DNA from: an uncultured Peptococcaceae bacterium
GTDB taxonomy: Bacteria; Bacillota; Peptococcia; Peptococcales; Peptococcaceae
Direction: 5' to 3'
DNA length: 14,826 nucleotides
Assembly: GCA_937922955.1 (NCBI GenBank)
Contig: CALAKO010000073.1
Span: forward strand, 1-14,826
The notes under the pieces were generated by a model, which was given only the letters and a program-made list of their open reading frames with translations, did no database searches and was not told the origin of the DNA. Shown here piece by piece: positions 7,380 through 14,608 of this stretch; the stretch's first letter is position 1; every line of letters starts with the position of its first letter. The translations under genes and the position numbers were made by a program.

Positions 7380-8375
7380 CTAACATTCTACAGTCAACAG
7401 CCATTCCGCCATTTCCTGCTGCGGCTGAACAGCGTTGTCCGCCACCTGCAAGGCTCTTACCACTTCTGCAAGAGCACTGTTTTCATAACGCACACCCAGC
7501 AAAGCCGCACCAAGCGCATCAATAAAGTCTGGCACTAACGCATCCGAGTACACTTGTGCATCACGAATGTGACCATTTTTGATCTGCATTTCAAGGTCCA
7601 CGCGTCCCCATGAAAACCGATGACCAAAACTGCGGTCGAAAACAAACTTTCGCCCAAAGTTCCAATCCCAATCTTCGTAACGCGTTTGCAAGGCCTGCCA
7701 TTCTGCGGCATTGACCGACGCCAACAACAGCTTTTCAGGAACACCTTCATACACAGCAGCAAAAGCTTCACACATCGCCGCTTTCAGCTTTGATGCATCC
7801 AGATCCGGACACACCTCCACAAGATTCAGCACACGTGATTTTACCGAAGAGACCCCTTTGCTTTGCAGTTTTTCCTTTGATACATTCAGATATTTGGCCA
7901 TTTTTTCACCATCCACCTGCATCAGCAAAGTGCCATGATGATAACAGCGGCCAGCATGCTCATAGAAAGCATTGCCAGAAACCTTGCGGCCATCCACCAA
8001 AATATCGTTGCGTCCGGATTTCTCCGCTTGAATGCCCAGGCTTTGCAGCCCGCGTAAAATCACTTCCAACTGTTTCGCTACATCATAATGCGCCTTTTGG
8101 GCTAGGAAGGTGAAATTCAGATTACCCAGATCATGATACACAGCACCGCCTCCGGAAAGACGGCGAGCAAGATGCCCGCCGTCTGCTTCCAGAGTGCTGA
8201 TGTTGCATTCTTTCCAAGCGTTCTGATTCTTGCCAATGACAACCGTATGCTGGTTTTGCCAAAGATAAAGAATAACCTCATCTTCTGCCACATGATCCAG
8301 CAGCCAATTTTCCAAGGCAAGATTCTTATACGGATTGGTGCTGTCGCTTTCAATAATTGTTAAGCGATTCTTCAT
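7380..8375 (-). CDS. lplA: Lipoate-protein ligase A
   Basis: Cytosolic ligase of 331 residues that activates free lipoate with ATP and transfers it to a lysine of the acceptor, here most likely GcvH. Marks are the RRLSGGGAVYHD motif at 71-82, the active-site lysine K131 in GRKVSGNA, and HHGTL at 146-150. The C-terminal accessory domain is present (from about residue 225), giving the length of the full E. coli type LplA (338 residues) rather than the short form that needs LplB. The ATG at 8375 is chosen because AAAGAGG lies 5 bases upstream and the protein then starts like other LplA proteins. An ATG at 8390 would overlap the gcvPB stop by four bases (ATGA) but lacks a ribosome site. Its place between gcvPB and lpdA suggests that lipoylation is co-expressed with its target and that the cell uses scavenged lipoate. 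Confidence 0.95.
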   Translation of the reverse strand: MKNRLTIIESDSTNPYKNLALENWLLDHVAEDEVILYLWQNQHTVVIGKNQNAWKECNISTLEADGGHLARRLSGGGAVYHDLGNLNFTFLAQKAHYDVAKQLEVILRGLQSLGIQAEKSGRNDILVDGRKVSGNAFYEHAGRCYHHGTLLMQVDGEKMAKYLNVSKEKLQSKGVSSVKSRVLNLVEVCPDLDASKLKAAMCEAFAAVYEGVPEKLLLASVNAAEWQALQTRYEDWDWNFGRKFVFDRSFGHRFSWGRVDLEMQIKNGHIRDAQVYSDALVPDFIDALGAALLGVRYENSALAEVVRALQVADNAVQPQQEMAEWLLTVEC

Positions 8376-8386
8376 GGACGCCTCTT

Positions 8387-9820
8387 TCATTCGCCAAAAT
8401 CAAACTTTACAACTGGATGACGCGCTGCTTCAACTTCATCCAAACGACCAACTGGCGTTGTAACCGGTGCTGCATGAAGAGCATCCGGCTGATCGTAAGC
8501 CATCTGATACAAACTGCGGAACACCTCGATGGCGTGATCGAGGGTTTCACGAGATTCGGTTTCTGTTGGTTCGATCATAAGCGCTTCATGAACGATGAGT
8601 GGGAAATACATGGTTGGTGGGTGGATGTGGTTGTCCAACAATCCCTTGGCAACATCCGTTGCTACGCAGCCTGTTTCCTTTTTCATGCGGGAGAGATCCA
8701 TGACAAATTCATGCATGCAGGTGGTGTCGTACGCCATGTCATACAGATCATGCAAGCCAACACGCATGTAGTTCGCATTAAGCACCGCATTGGCACTGGC
8801 TTCAGGAATGCCTTCCCGGCCAAGCGTGGTGATGTAAGTAAGCGCGCGCACGTAAACCAAGAAATTGCCATAGAATGCCTTCATTTCGCCGATGCTCTGC
8901 GCAGGTTTCACAAAATGGCGTTCTCCCTCGCCGCCTTCAACGAGCAGCCCAGGCAGAAAATCTGCCAAAATAGATTTGCAGCCAACAGGACCAGAGCCAG
9001 GACCACCGCCACCATGAGGCGTAGAGAAGGTCTTATGCAGATTCAAGTGAACAACGTCAAACCCCATGTCACCAGGGCGTGCCCAACCCATAACCGCATT
9101 CAAGTTGGCACCATCGTAGTAGCAGAGACCACCGCATTCATGAACCATGTCGGTGATGGCACGAATATTCGGGTCAAAGAGGCCAACGGTGTTAGGGTTG
9201 GTCAGCATCAAGCCTGCCACTTCATCGGTGCAGACTGCTTTCAGCTTTTCAAGATCCACACAGCCATCCGGGCCGGATTCAACATTGATGATTTCATAAC
9301 CGCACATGGTTGCACTGGCTGGATTGGTGCCGTGTGCCGAGTCTGGAACGATGACCTTGGTGCGTTTGTGATCCCCGCGCGCCGTATGATAAGCCTTAAT
9401 CAGCAAAAGGCCGGTGAATTCACCATGAGCCCCTGCGGCTGGCTGCAAGGTCAGATGGTCCATGCCGGTGATTTCGCAAAGGCTTTGTTCCAGCGTCTGG
9501 ATGACTTCCAACGCGCCTTGCACCGTTTGCAGTGGCTGGAGAGGGTGAATGGCCGCAAATCCAGGCAGATTTGACATTTCTTCATTCAAACGAGGATTGT
9601 ATTTCATGGTGCAGCTGCCTAATGGATAGAAACCATCATTAACCCCGTGACATTTTTTAGCCAGCTCCGTGTAATGACGACTTAAATCCACTTCACTGAT
9701 TTCAGGCAGATGCAATTTGCTTTCGCGAGCATCCTTTGCGGACACTTCAACAACTGGTACATCACAAGCCGGAATGATGTCCATCCCGCGACCTGGTTTG
9801 CTTTTTTCAAAAACCAACAT
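8387..9820 (-). CDS. gcvPB: Glycine decarboxylase subunit 2 (P-protein, PLP-binding half)
   Basis: Protein of 477 residues, the C-terminal half of the split P-protein. With GcvPA it decarboxylates glycine and passes the aminomethyl group to lipoyl-GcvH. The PLP-binding lysine is K263 in LNLHKTFSTPHGGGGPG, and other family marks are GSCTMKYNPR (68-77) and AHGTNPASA (162-170). Length and both ends match complete two-subunit enzymes. The ATG at 9820 lies directly after the gcvPA stop (TGA 9822-9824). Its ribosome site AAGGAGG is encoded within the last codons of gcvPA, so the two subunits are translationally coupled. Confidence 0.97.
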   Translation of the reverse strand: MLVFEKSKPGRGMDIIPACDVPVVEVSAKDARESKLHLPEISEVDLSRHYTELAKKCHGVNDGFYPLGSCTMKYNPRLNEEMSNLPGFAAIHPLQPLQTVQGALEVIQTLEQSLCEITGMDHLTLQPAAGAHGEFTGLLLIKAYHTARGDHKRTKVIVPDSAHGTNPASATMCGYEIINVESGPDGCVDLEKLKAVCTDEVAGLMLTNPNTVGLFDPNIRAITDMVHECGGLCYYDGANLNAVMGWARPGDMGFDVVHLNLHKTFSTPHGGGGPGSGPVGCKSILADFLPGLLVEGGEGERHFVKPAQSIGEMKAFYGNFLVYVRALTYITTLGREGIPEASANAVLNANYMRVGLHDLYDMAYDTTCMHEFVMDLSRMKKETGCVATDVAKGLLDNHIHPPTMYFPLIVHEALMIEPTETESRETLDHAIEVFRSLYQMAYDQPDALHAAPVTTPVGRLDEVEAARHPVVKFDFGE

Positions 9821-9821
9821 C

Positions 9822-11138
9822 TCAGCCCACCTCCTTCACAATACGGACAACGTCGTCCATTTCTGCTTTCGTGTTCATTTCGGTGCAGCACCAGAGAATG
9901 CGTTTGTCATCTAATGGATACCCACCGAGAATGTCTTCTGCTTCCAGTGCCGCCAGAATCTTTTCCGCTGGCACATCACTGGTGGTTACGAATTCATGGA
10001 AGAACTCGCCCTTGTTTTCCAGAGTTAAGCCTGCTTCAACAAGACCATTGGCCAGATAATGCGCTTTCGAAATGGACTGGGTAGCCACTTCTTTCAAACC
10101 TTTGTTGCCCATGGTTGAAAGATAAACACCAACAGCCAACGCACACAGCGCCTGGTTGGAACAAATGTTGCTGGACGCCTTTTCACGGCGAATGTGCTGT
10201 TCACGCGCCTGCAACGTCAAAACATAACCGATATTTCCATTGGCATCGTGTGTTTGCCCAACGATACGACCTGGAAGATTGCGCATTAATTTCTGAGTGG
10301 TCGCCATGAAGCCCACGTATGGACCACCAAAGCCAAGCGGCAATCCCAATGGCTGTCCATCACCAACAGCAATATCTGCGCCATATTCACGAGGCGTCTT
10401 CATTAATGCCAGTGTCATCGGATTAACACCCATGATGAATTTAGCTTTTTCTGCATGAGCAATGTCAGCAATGGCAGCAGCATCTTCAATGTTACCAAAA
10501 TAGTTTGGCTGCTGGATGTAGACGCTGGCAGTATTGGCATCGACGGCAGCTTTGATGCCTTCAATGTCCGTCATGCCATCAGCGGTTGGCGGTACGATGA
10601 CCACTTCCATATTATTTCCAAACGTATAGGTTTTGATGGTTTCCAAAACATAAGGATTTGCCGCACCAGACACAACCGCTTTCTTCTGTTTTCTGCCATA
10701 GCACATGGACAGCGCTTCAGCAGCAGCACTCGCACCGTCATACACAGACGCATTGCTGACGTCCATGCCGGTCAATTCGCAAATGTAGGTCTGGTATTCA
10801 AAAATGGATTGCAGAATCCCCTGACTGATTTCCGCCTGATAAGGGGTATACGCTGTCTGAAGGTTTTCTTTAGACAGCACGCTCTTTACCATGGCTGGCA
10901 CATAATGATTATACGCACCAGCACCGCGGAAAATGTGTGGGAAAATCTTGTTCTTATCCGCCATTGCAGAGATCACGCGGCGGGTTTCTAATTCACTCTT
11001 ACCTTCTGGTAAATTGAGCGCCTCTTTCAATCTTAAATCATCGGGAATCACGCTAAACATATCGTCAAAAGAGTCATAACCGCATGCCTTTAGCATTTCC
11101 TGGCGCTCTTCATTGGTATTTGGCACATAGCTACCCAT
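9822..11138 (-). CDS. gcvPA: Glycine decarboxylase subunit 1 (P-protein, N-terminal half)
   Basis: Protein of 438 residues, the N-terminal half of the split P-protein. It keeps the type I aminotransferase fold but not the PLP lysine, which is in GcvPB. Recognisable blocks are GAGAYNHYVP, TPYQAEISQG, GMDVSNASVYDGASA and EHIRREKASSNICSNQ. The ATG at 11138 is the only good start; the ribosome site (GATGGTGA) is weaker than elsewhere in the operon. It follows gcvH after 45 bases and touches gcvPB. Split P-protein is typical of Bacillota and archaea, in contrast to the fused GcvP of enterobacteria. Confidence 0.97.
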   Translation of the reverse strand: MGSYVPNTNEERQEMLKACGYDSFDDMFSVIPDDLRLKEALNLPEGKSELETRRVISAMADKNKIFPHIFRGAGAYNHYVPAMVKSVLSKENLQTAYTPYQAEISQGILQSIFEYQTYICELTGMDVSNASVYDGASAAAEALSMCYGRKQKKAVVSGAANPYVLETIKTYTFGNNMEVVIVPPTADGMTDIEGIKAAVDANTASVYIQQPNYFGNIEDAAAIADIAHAEKAKFIMGVNPMTLALMKTPREYGADIAVGDGQPLGLPLGFGGPYVGFMATTQKLMRNLPGRIVGQTHDANGNIGYVLTLQAREQHIRREKASSNICSNQALCALAVGVYLSTMGNKGLKEVATQSISKAHYLANGLVEAGLTLENKGEFFHEFVTTSDVPAEKILAALEAEDILGGYPLDDKRILWCCTEMNTKAEMDDVVRIVKEVG

Positions 11139-11183
11139 AAATTTTCACCATCTTTCGTATCGTTTTGCGGAGAAAATCAATAA

Positions 11184-11561
11184 TTATTCGAGCCCTTCAA
11201 CAAATGCCTTGTATTCTTCAGCACTCATTAAACCATCATCTTCTGTGAAATCACTCACTTTGATAAACCATGCATCGTATGGTGCTTCGTTAATTTTTTC
11301 TGGAGAATCCAACAGCTCTTCATTAATCTCAGCAACGGTGCCGCTCACTGGGCTCAATACATCGCTGACTGCCTTAACGGATTCAACATCCGCAAACGTT
11401 TCACCTGCAGCTACTTCATCGCCTTCTTCTGGAAGGTTAACGAATACAAGATCCCCCAATTCATTCTGTGCATAGTCGGTAATCCCAACAATGGCTACAT
11501 CGCCTTCAACAAGTACCCATTCATGATCTTCAGAATAACGCAGTTCATCTCTAATTTCCAT
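11184..11561 (-). CDS. gcvH: Glycine cleavage system H protein
   Basis: Lipoyl carrier of 125 residues (family about 125-130) that shuttles the aminomethyl group between the P-, T- and L-proteins. The lipoylated lysine is K63 in ESVKAVSD, and the N-terminal YSEDHEWV and ITDYAQNELGD blocks are typical. The ATG at 11561 has AAGGA about 9 bases upstream; an in-frame ATG at 11579 precedes that site and is rejected. It is probably a substrate of the LplA encoded downstream in the same operon. Confidence 0.97.
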   Translation of the reverse strand: MEIRDELRYSEDHEWVLVEGDVAIVGITDYAQNELGDLVFVNLPEEGDEVAAGETFADVESVKAVSDVLSPVSGTVAEINEELLDSPEKINEAPYDAWFIKVSDFTEDDGLMSAEEYKAFVEGLE

Positions 11562-11610
11562 GTTCAATCTTCCTTTCATTTATCAACTATATAAATCAAA
11601 ATAATGGTTC

Positions 11611-11625
11611 ACGGACACTGACCGT
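11611..11625. other. Imperfect inverted repeat between gcvT and gcvH
   Basis: A 15-base near-palindrome (ACGG at one end, CCGT at the other, one internal mismatch) in the 74-base gcvT-gcvH gap. On the minus strand no T-run follows, so it is not a normal terminator. It could be an mRNA processing or stability element, or chance. Confidence 0.25.
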
Positions 11626-11635
11626 TTAAAAAAAT

Positions 11636-12718
11636 TTACTTTGCTCTCTTGTAGAATGGCAATTCCACCACTTCAGCAGCAACACGACGACCTCGAACTT
11701 CTACTTCAACAGCGTCGCCAATGTCCACACTTTCCTTTTCAACAAGTGCCATAGCAACCGGATGACCCAGGAATGGGCAGTGCGTGCCAGATGTGGTCAT
11801 ACCAATCTGCTGATCACCAACAAATACAGGTTCTTCTTCACGAATAATGCCACGGCCGGTAACTTTGAGACCAATACGTTTGCGACTAGCAGCTTCTTCT
11901 AAGGCAGCCTTACCGATGAAATCATCTTTATCCATCTTAACAGCAAAGCTTAATCCCGTTTCAAGCGGCGAAACCGTTTCATTCATTTCGTGTCCATACA
12001 GTGGCATTGCAGCTTCCATACGTAATGTATCGCGTGCGCCAAGCCCACATGGCAGAAGGCCGTATTCTTCACCAGCTTCCATTACCTTGTTCCAAAGCTC
12101 AACCACATCACTGGCTGCGCAGTACAATTCAACACCATCTTCACCGGTGTAGCCAGTTTTAGAAACAATGCATGGAATCCCTGCTACTTCGCCATCCATA
12201 ATCGCATGATAATACTTAGCTGGAATGTTTTCTTCCGTGGTCAGCTTACGCAAAATATCCATTGCATTTGGTCCTTGCAGAGCCAACTGCCCCCATTCAT
12301 CACTGACATCCGTAAAAGTTGCATCACCAAATTCATGCTCTTTCATCCAGGCAAAATCTTTGTCTTTATTGGATGCATTTACAACAAGAAAATAATCGTT
12401 GTCGGCCTTCTTATAAACGATCAAGTCATCCACACAGCCACCATTATCATAGCACATAACCGTGTAGCGAGCTTGACCATCCACCATATTGCCAAATTTG
12501 TTGGTCAAAATTTTTTCCAAATTGGCCAGGGCATCCGGCCCTTGCAAGAGAATTTCACCCATGTGGCTTACGTCAAACAGACCAGCTTTTTCACGCACAG
12601 CCATGTGTTCCGCAATGACCCCTGCCTTATATTGCACAGGCATTGAAAATCCCCCAAATGGGACCATTTTCCCGCCAGCTGCAACATGCGTGTCATACAA
12701 CGGTGTTTTTTTGTCCAT
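11636..12718 (-). CDS. gcvT: Glycine cleavage system T protein (aminomethyltransferase)
   Basis: THF-dependent enzyme of 360 residues that releases NH3 from aminomethyl-GcvH and transfers the C1 unit to THF, giving 5,10-methylene-THF for FolD. Marks are FGGFSMPVQY (21-30), FDVSHMGE (48-55), and GGCVDDLIVY (93-102) with the catalytic aspartate. The C-terminal barrel contains FLGHPVAMALVE. The start ATG at 12718 has a near-perfect AAAGGAGG seven bases upstream. First gene of the gcv operon. Its ribosome site is exactly complementary to the 3' arm of the upstream terminator (see 12724-12783). No glycine riboswitch is recognisable in the short gap upstream. Confidence 0.97.
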   Translation of the reverse strand: MDKKTPLYDTHVAAGGKMVPFGGFSMPVQYKAGVIAEHMAVREKAGLFDVSHMGEILLQGPDALANLEKILTNKFGNMVDGQARYTVMCYDNGGCVDDLIVYKKADNDYFLVVNASNKDKDFAWMKEHEFGDATFTDVSDEWGQLALQGPNAMDILRKLTTEENIPAKYYHAIMDGEVAGIPCIVSKTGYTGEDGVELYCAASDVVELWNKVMEAGEEYGLLPCGLGARDTLRMEAAMPLYGHEMNETVSPLETGLSFAVKMDKDDFIGKAALEEAASRKRIGLKVTGRGIIREEEPVFVGDQQIGMTTSGTHCPFLGHPVAMALVEKESVDIGDAVEVEVRGRRVAAEVVELPFYKRAK

Positions 12719-12723
12719 ACATT

Positions 12724-12783
12724 TTCCTCCTTTAACAAATAATACTCATTCTACAATGTTTCATTATAAAAGAAAAGGAGGAA
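12724..12783 (-). promoter_or_regulatory. gcvT ribosome site and complementary anti-SD segment
   Basis: The bases AAAGGAGGAA (minus strand, 12724-12733) are the gcvT Shine-Dalgarno region. Forty bases upstream, 12774-12783 reads TTCCTCCTTT on the minus strand, an exact 10-base complement. The same 10-base SD-like sequence recurs at 12811-12820 as the 5' arm of the terminator. The segment at 12774-12783 can therefore pair either with the terminator arm or with the gcvT ribosome site. The pairing is seen; a regulatory role is inferred. Confidence 0.45.
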
Positions 12784-12820
12784 TCCTTCATCACTTATAG
12801 TGACAAGGAATTCCTCCTTT
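12761..12820 (-). terminator. Intrinsic terminator of the symporter gene
   Basis: Long stem 12805-12820 with 12774-12788 (one bulged base), extended by an inner TCACT/AGTGA stem, followed on the minus strand by TTTTCTTTTAT. It lies 45 bases after the symporter stop codon and separates it from gcvT. Confidence 0.88.
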
Positions 12821-12823
12821 CAA
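12794..12823 (-). promoter_or_regulatory. Possible gcv operon promoter embedded in the terminator hairpin
   Basis: On the minus strand TTGAAA (12818-12823, 5 of 6 consensus bases) is followed after 18 bases by TATAAG (12794-12799, 5 of 6). The predicted start near 12787 would lie past the 5' arm of the hairpin, giving a leader of about 70 bases without a terminator. A TATAAT at 12763-12768 in the T-tract is an alternative -10 with a weaker -35. Confidence 0.45.
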
Positions 12824-12864
12824 TGACTAAAATAAACCTTTAACCTACATACGCCATCGCATCA

Positions 12865-14373
12865 TTACGCTTTTGGAGCAGTGGATGCAATATCTTCTTC
12901 GGTGTAGTCACCGTCAGCACCAGTCAAAGTAGGCAGACCTTTTTCAACATTGTTGAAATAACGTTTGGTTTCCTTGATAACGATAGAGGACAAGAACGCC
13001 AAACCAATTAAGTTAGGAATTGCCATGAGGCCGTTGAAGGTATCGGATACGTTCCAGATGATTTCCAAGCCGCCAATGCAGCCAACGTATACGACAACAA
13101 CATATATAAGACGATAAGCAATAGCGACACCACGGCGAACGCTAGCGCTCCTGTTACGGAACAGATAGCCGAGAGAAGTTTCGCCATAGTAGCTCCAGCC
13201 AAGAAGGGTGGACAATGCGAACATGATGATGCAAAGAGTAATAACAATGGAACCAATATTGAACCATGGCAGTGCACCATTGAAGCAAGCCAAGGACAGT
13301 GGCGCACCATTCAAGCCAGAAAGCCACATTGGATCGCCATTTGCATCCTGAGAGGTCAAAATAACAAGAGCGGTCAGGGTGCAGATCAAGAAGGATACGG
13401 TAAATACTTCAAAAATACCCCAGAGACCTTGTTCAACAGGGTCTTTCGTGGAAGAAGCCGCATGAGCCATAGGCGCAGAACCAAGACCAGCTTCGTTCGC
13501 GAAGACACCACGTGCAATACCATATTTGATAGCTGCGCCGATGGTGATACCAACAGCACCGCCACCAACAGCTTCAGGACTGAAAGCGCCAACAAAGATG
13601 GACTGCAGTGCAAATGGAATTTGATCAAACTGAAGAATAAGAACTAAAACAGCGAAGATCAAATAGAACAGAGCCATGAAAGGTACAAGCTTTTCAGTAA
13701 CTTTTGCGATCCCGTTGATCCCGCCAAGAATAACGACCAAAACGACAACAGCAAGAACAATACCAGTGATATTTACAGGAACACCAAATGTATCATTCAA
13801 AGAGCTGGCAATGGAGTTCCCCTGAGTCAGGTTCCCAATCCCAAAGCAAGCAACTGCTGCAAAAAGTGAGAAGCAGACAGCTAAGAATTTACCCAAGCCA
13901 CCCTGCCAACCAGGACGACTACCAAGACCATTTCTAAGGTAGTACATAGGACCACCAGTGTACATGCCCATATCATTCTTTTCACGGAATTTCAGAGCGA
14001 GTGTAATTTCGGAATACTTGGTCATCATACCACCGGCTGCTGCAATCCACATCCAGAAAATTGCACCAGGACCCCCGACAGTAATTGCCGTTGCAATCCC
14101 TACAATGTTACCGGTCCCGATGGTGGATGCAAGCGCGGTTGCCATCGCCTGGAAAGGGGTAATGTTATTACCATCTTTTTCCGATGAACCACCCTTTAAC
14201 GCACCACCAATGGTACGTTTGAATACAAATCCCAGTTTTCTGAACTGTAACCCTTTGCTCCAAAAGGTCATAACATAACCGAGACCTACCAGCAGAGCCA
14301 GCATAACCGGTCCCCAAACAAATCCGTTCAGAGAACGCTCAATGCCTTCAGGGCCTAACAACATCTCATACAT
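12865..14373 (-). CDS. Sodium:alanine/glycine symporter (AGCS family)
   Basis: Inner-membrane carrier of 502 residues in the AGCS family (PF01235), which takes up alanine or glycine with Na+. The signature GTGNIVGIATAITVGGPGAIFW is present at residues 86-107 (quoted here as GTGNIVG and GGPGAIFW), followed by MYTGGPMYYL (137-146) and the conserved GVFANEAGLGSAP block. About ten to eleven hydrophobic segments span the chain. The ATG at 14373 is preferred: GGAGGAG lies 5 bases upstream (14379-14385). An in-frame GTG at 14400 is further upstream and is rejected. Because the next operon is glycine cleavage, glycine is the likely substrate; the sequence does not prove this. The gene has its own upstream region and a terminator behind it, so it is mainly a separate unit. 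Confidence 0.93.
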   Translation of the reverse strand: MYEMLLGPEGIERSLNGFVWGPVMLALLVGLGYVMTFWSKGLQFRKLGFVFKRTIGGALKGGSSEKDGNNITPFQAMATALASTIGTGNIVGIATAITVGGPGAIFWMWIAAAGGMMTKYSEITLALKFREKNDMGMYTGGPMYYLRNGLGSRPGWQGGLGKFLAVCFSLFAAVACFGIGNLTQGNSIASSLNDTFGVPVNITGIVLAVVVLVVILGGINGIAKVTEKLVPFMALFYLIFAVLVLILQFDQIPFALQSIFVGAFSPEAVGGGAVGITIGAAIKYGIARGVFANEAGLGSAPMAHAASSTKDPVEQGLWGIFEVFTVSFLICTLTALVILTSQDANGDPMWLSGLNGAPLSLACFNGALPWFNIGSIVITLCIIMFALSTLLGWSYYGETSLGYLFRNRSASVRRGVAIAYRLIYVVVVYVGCIGGLEIIWNVSDTFNGLMAIPNLIGLAFLSSIVIKETKRYFNNVEKGLPTLTGADGDYTEEDIASTAPKA

Positions 14374-14425
14374 AATTTCTCCTCCAATCACTTTACACAC
14401 ACTGTCTCAAATTAACAACTTCTGC

Positions 14426-14555
14426 GACATAAAATATTACGACTATGTCCCCGGCATAATATTTTGTCACATACAGATTTCTTCGATCTCGCTCAAATAT
14501 ATAATTGCTGGAGCAGTGCCTGTGTACTCCTTCTTCAATAATCAATGTGAGCGAG
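14426..14555 (-). promoter_or_regulatory. Foldable 5' leader of the symporter mRNA, class unknown
   Basis: In the predicted transcript an 8-base-pair stem (CTCGCTCA 14548-14555 with TGAGCGAG 14488-14495) encloses about 52 bases, with further pairing ATTG/CAAT and GGAGTA/TGCTCC around a 9-base loop and a purine-rich internal loop. A second hairpin (14443-14449 with 14426-14432) follows, ending about 40 bases before the ribosome site. No T-run follows, so control of translation rather than termination would be expected. I cannot match it to the glycine riboswitch core or to a T-box. Confidence 0.4.
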
Positions 14556-14579
14556 TTTTCAGAATCTTATTATAAGAAT

Positions 14580-14608
14580 ATATTGCCAAACAACTTCAGA
14601 ATTGTCAA
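14580..14608 (-). promoter_or_regulatory. Candidate promoter of the symporter gene
   Basis: A perfect TTGACA (14603-14608) is followed after 17 bases by CAATAT (14580-14585), a weak -10. A perfect TATAAT at 14569-14574 is nearby but at the wrong spacing from that -35. Either start gives a leader of about 170-200 bases. Confidence 0.45.

Noticed and set aside
8357..9574. Long open frame of 405 codons on the plus strand
   Set aside because: It lies entirely opposite gcvPB and the start of lplA, whose products carry all family motifs; its translation is His/Arg/Phe-rich, as expected from an antisense shadow.
12719..12864. Possible glycine riboswitch upstream of gcvT
   Set aside because: The gap is almost filled by the terminator of the symporter gene, and no aptamer core is present.
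14400..14575. Possible T-box leader, suggested by an AAGGAGTACAC segment
   Set aside because: No T-box sequence (AGGGTGGNACCGCG type) and no terminator/antiterminator pair is visible.
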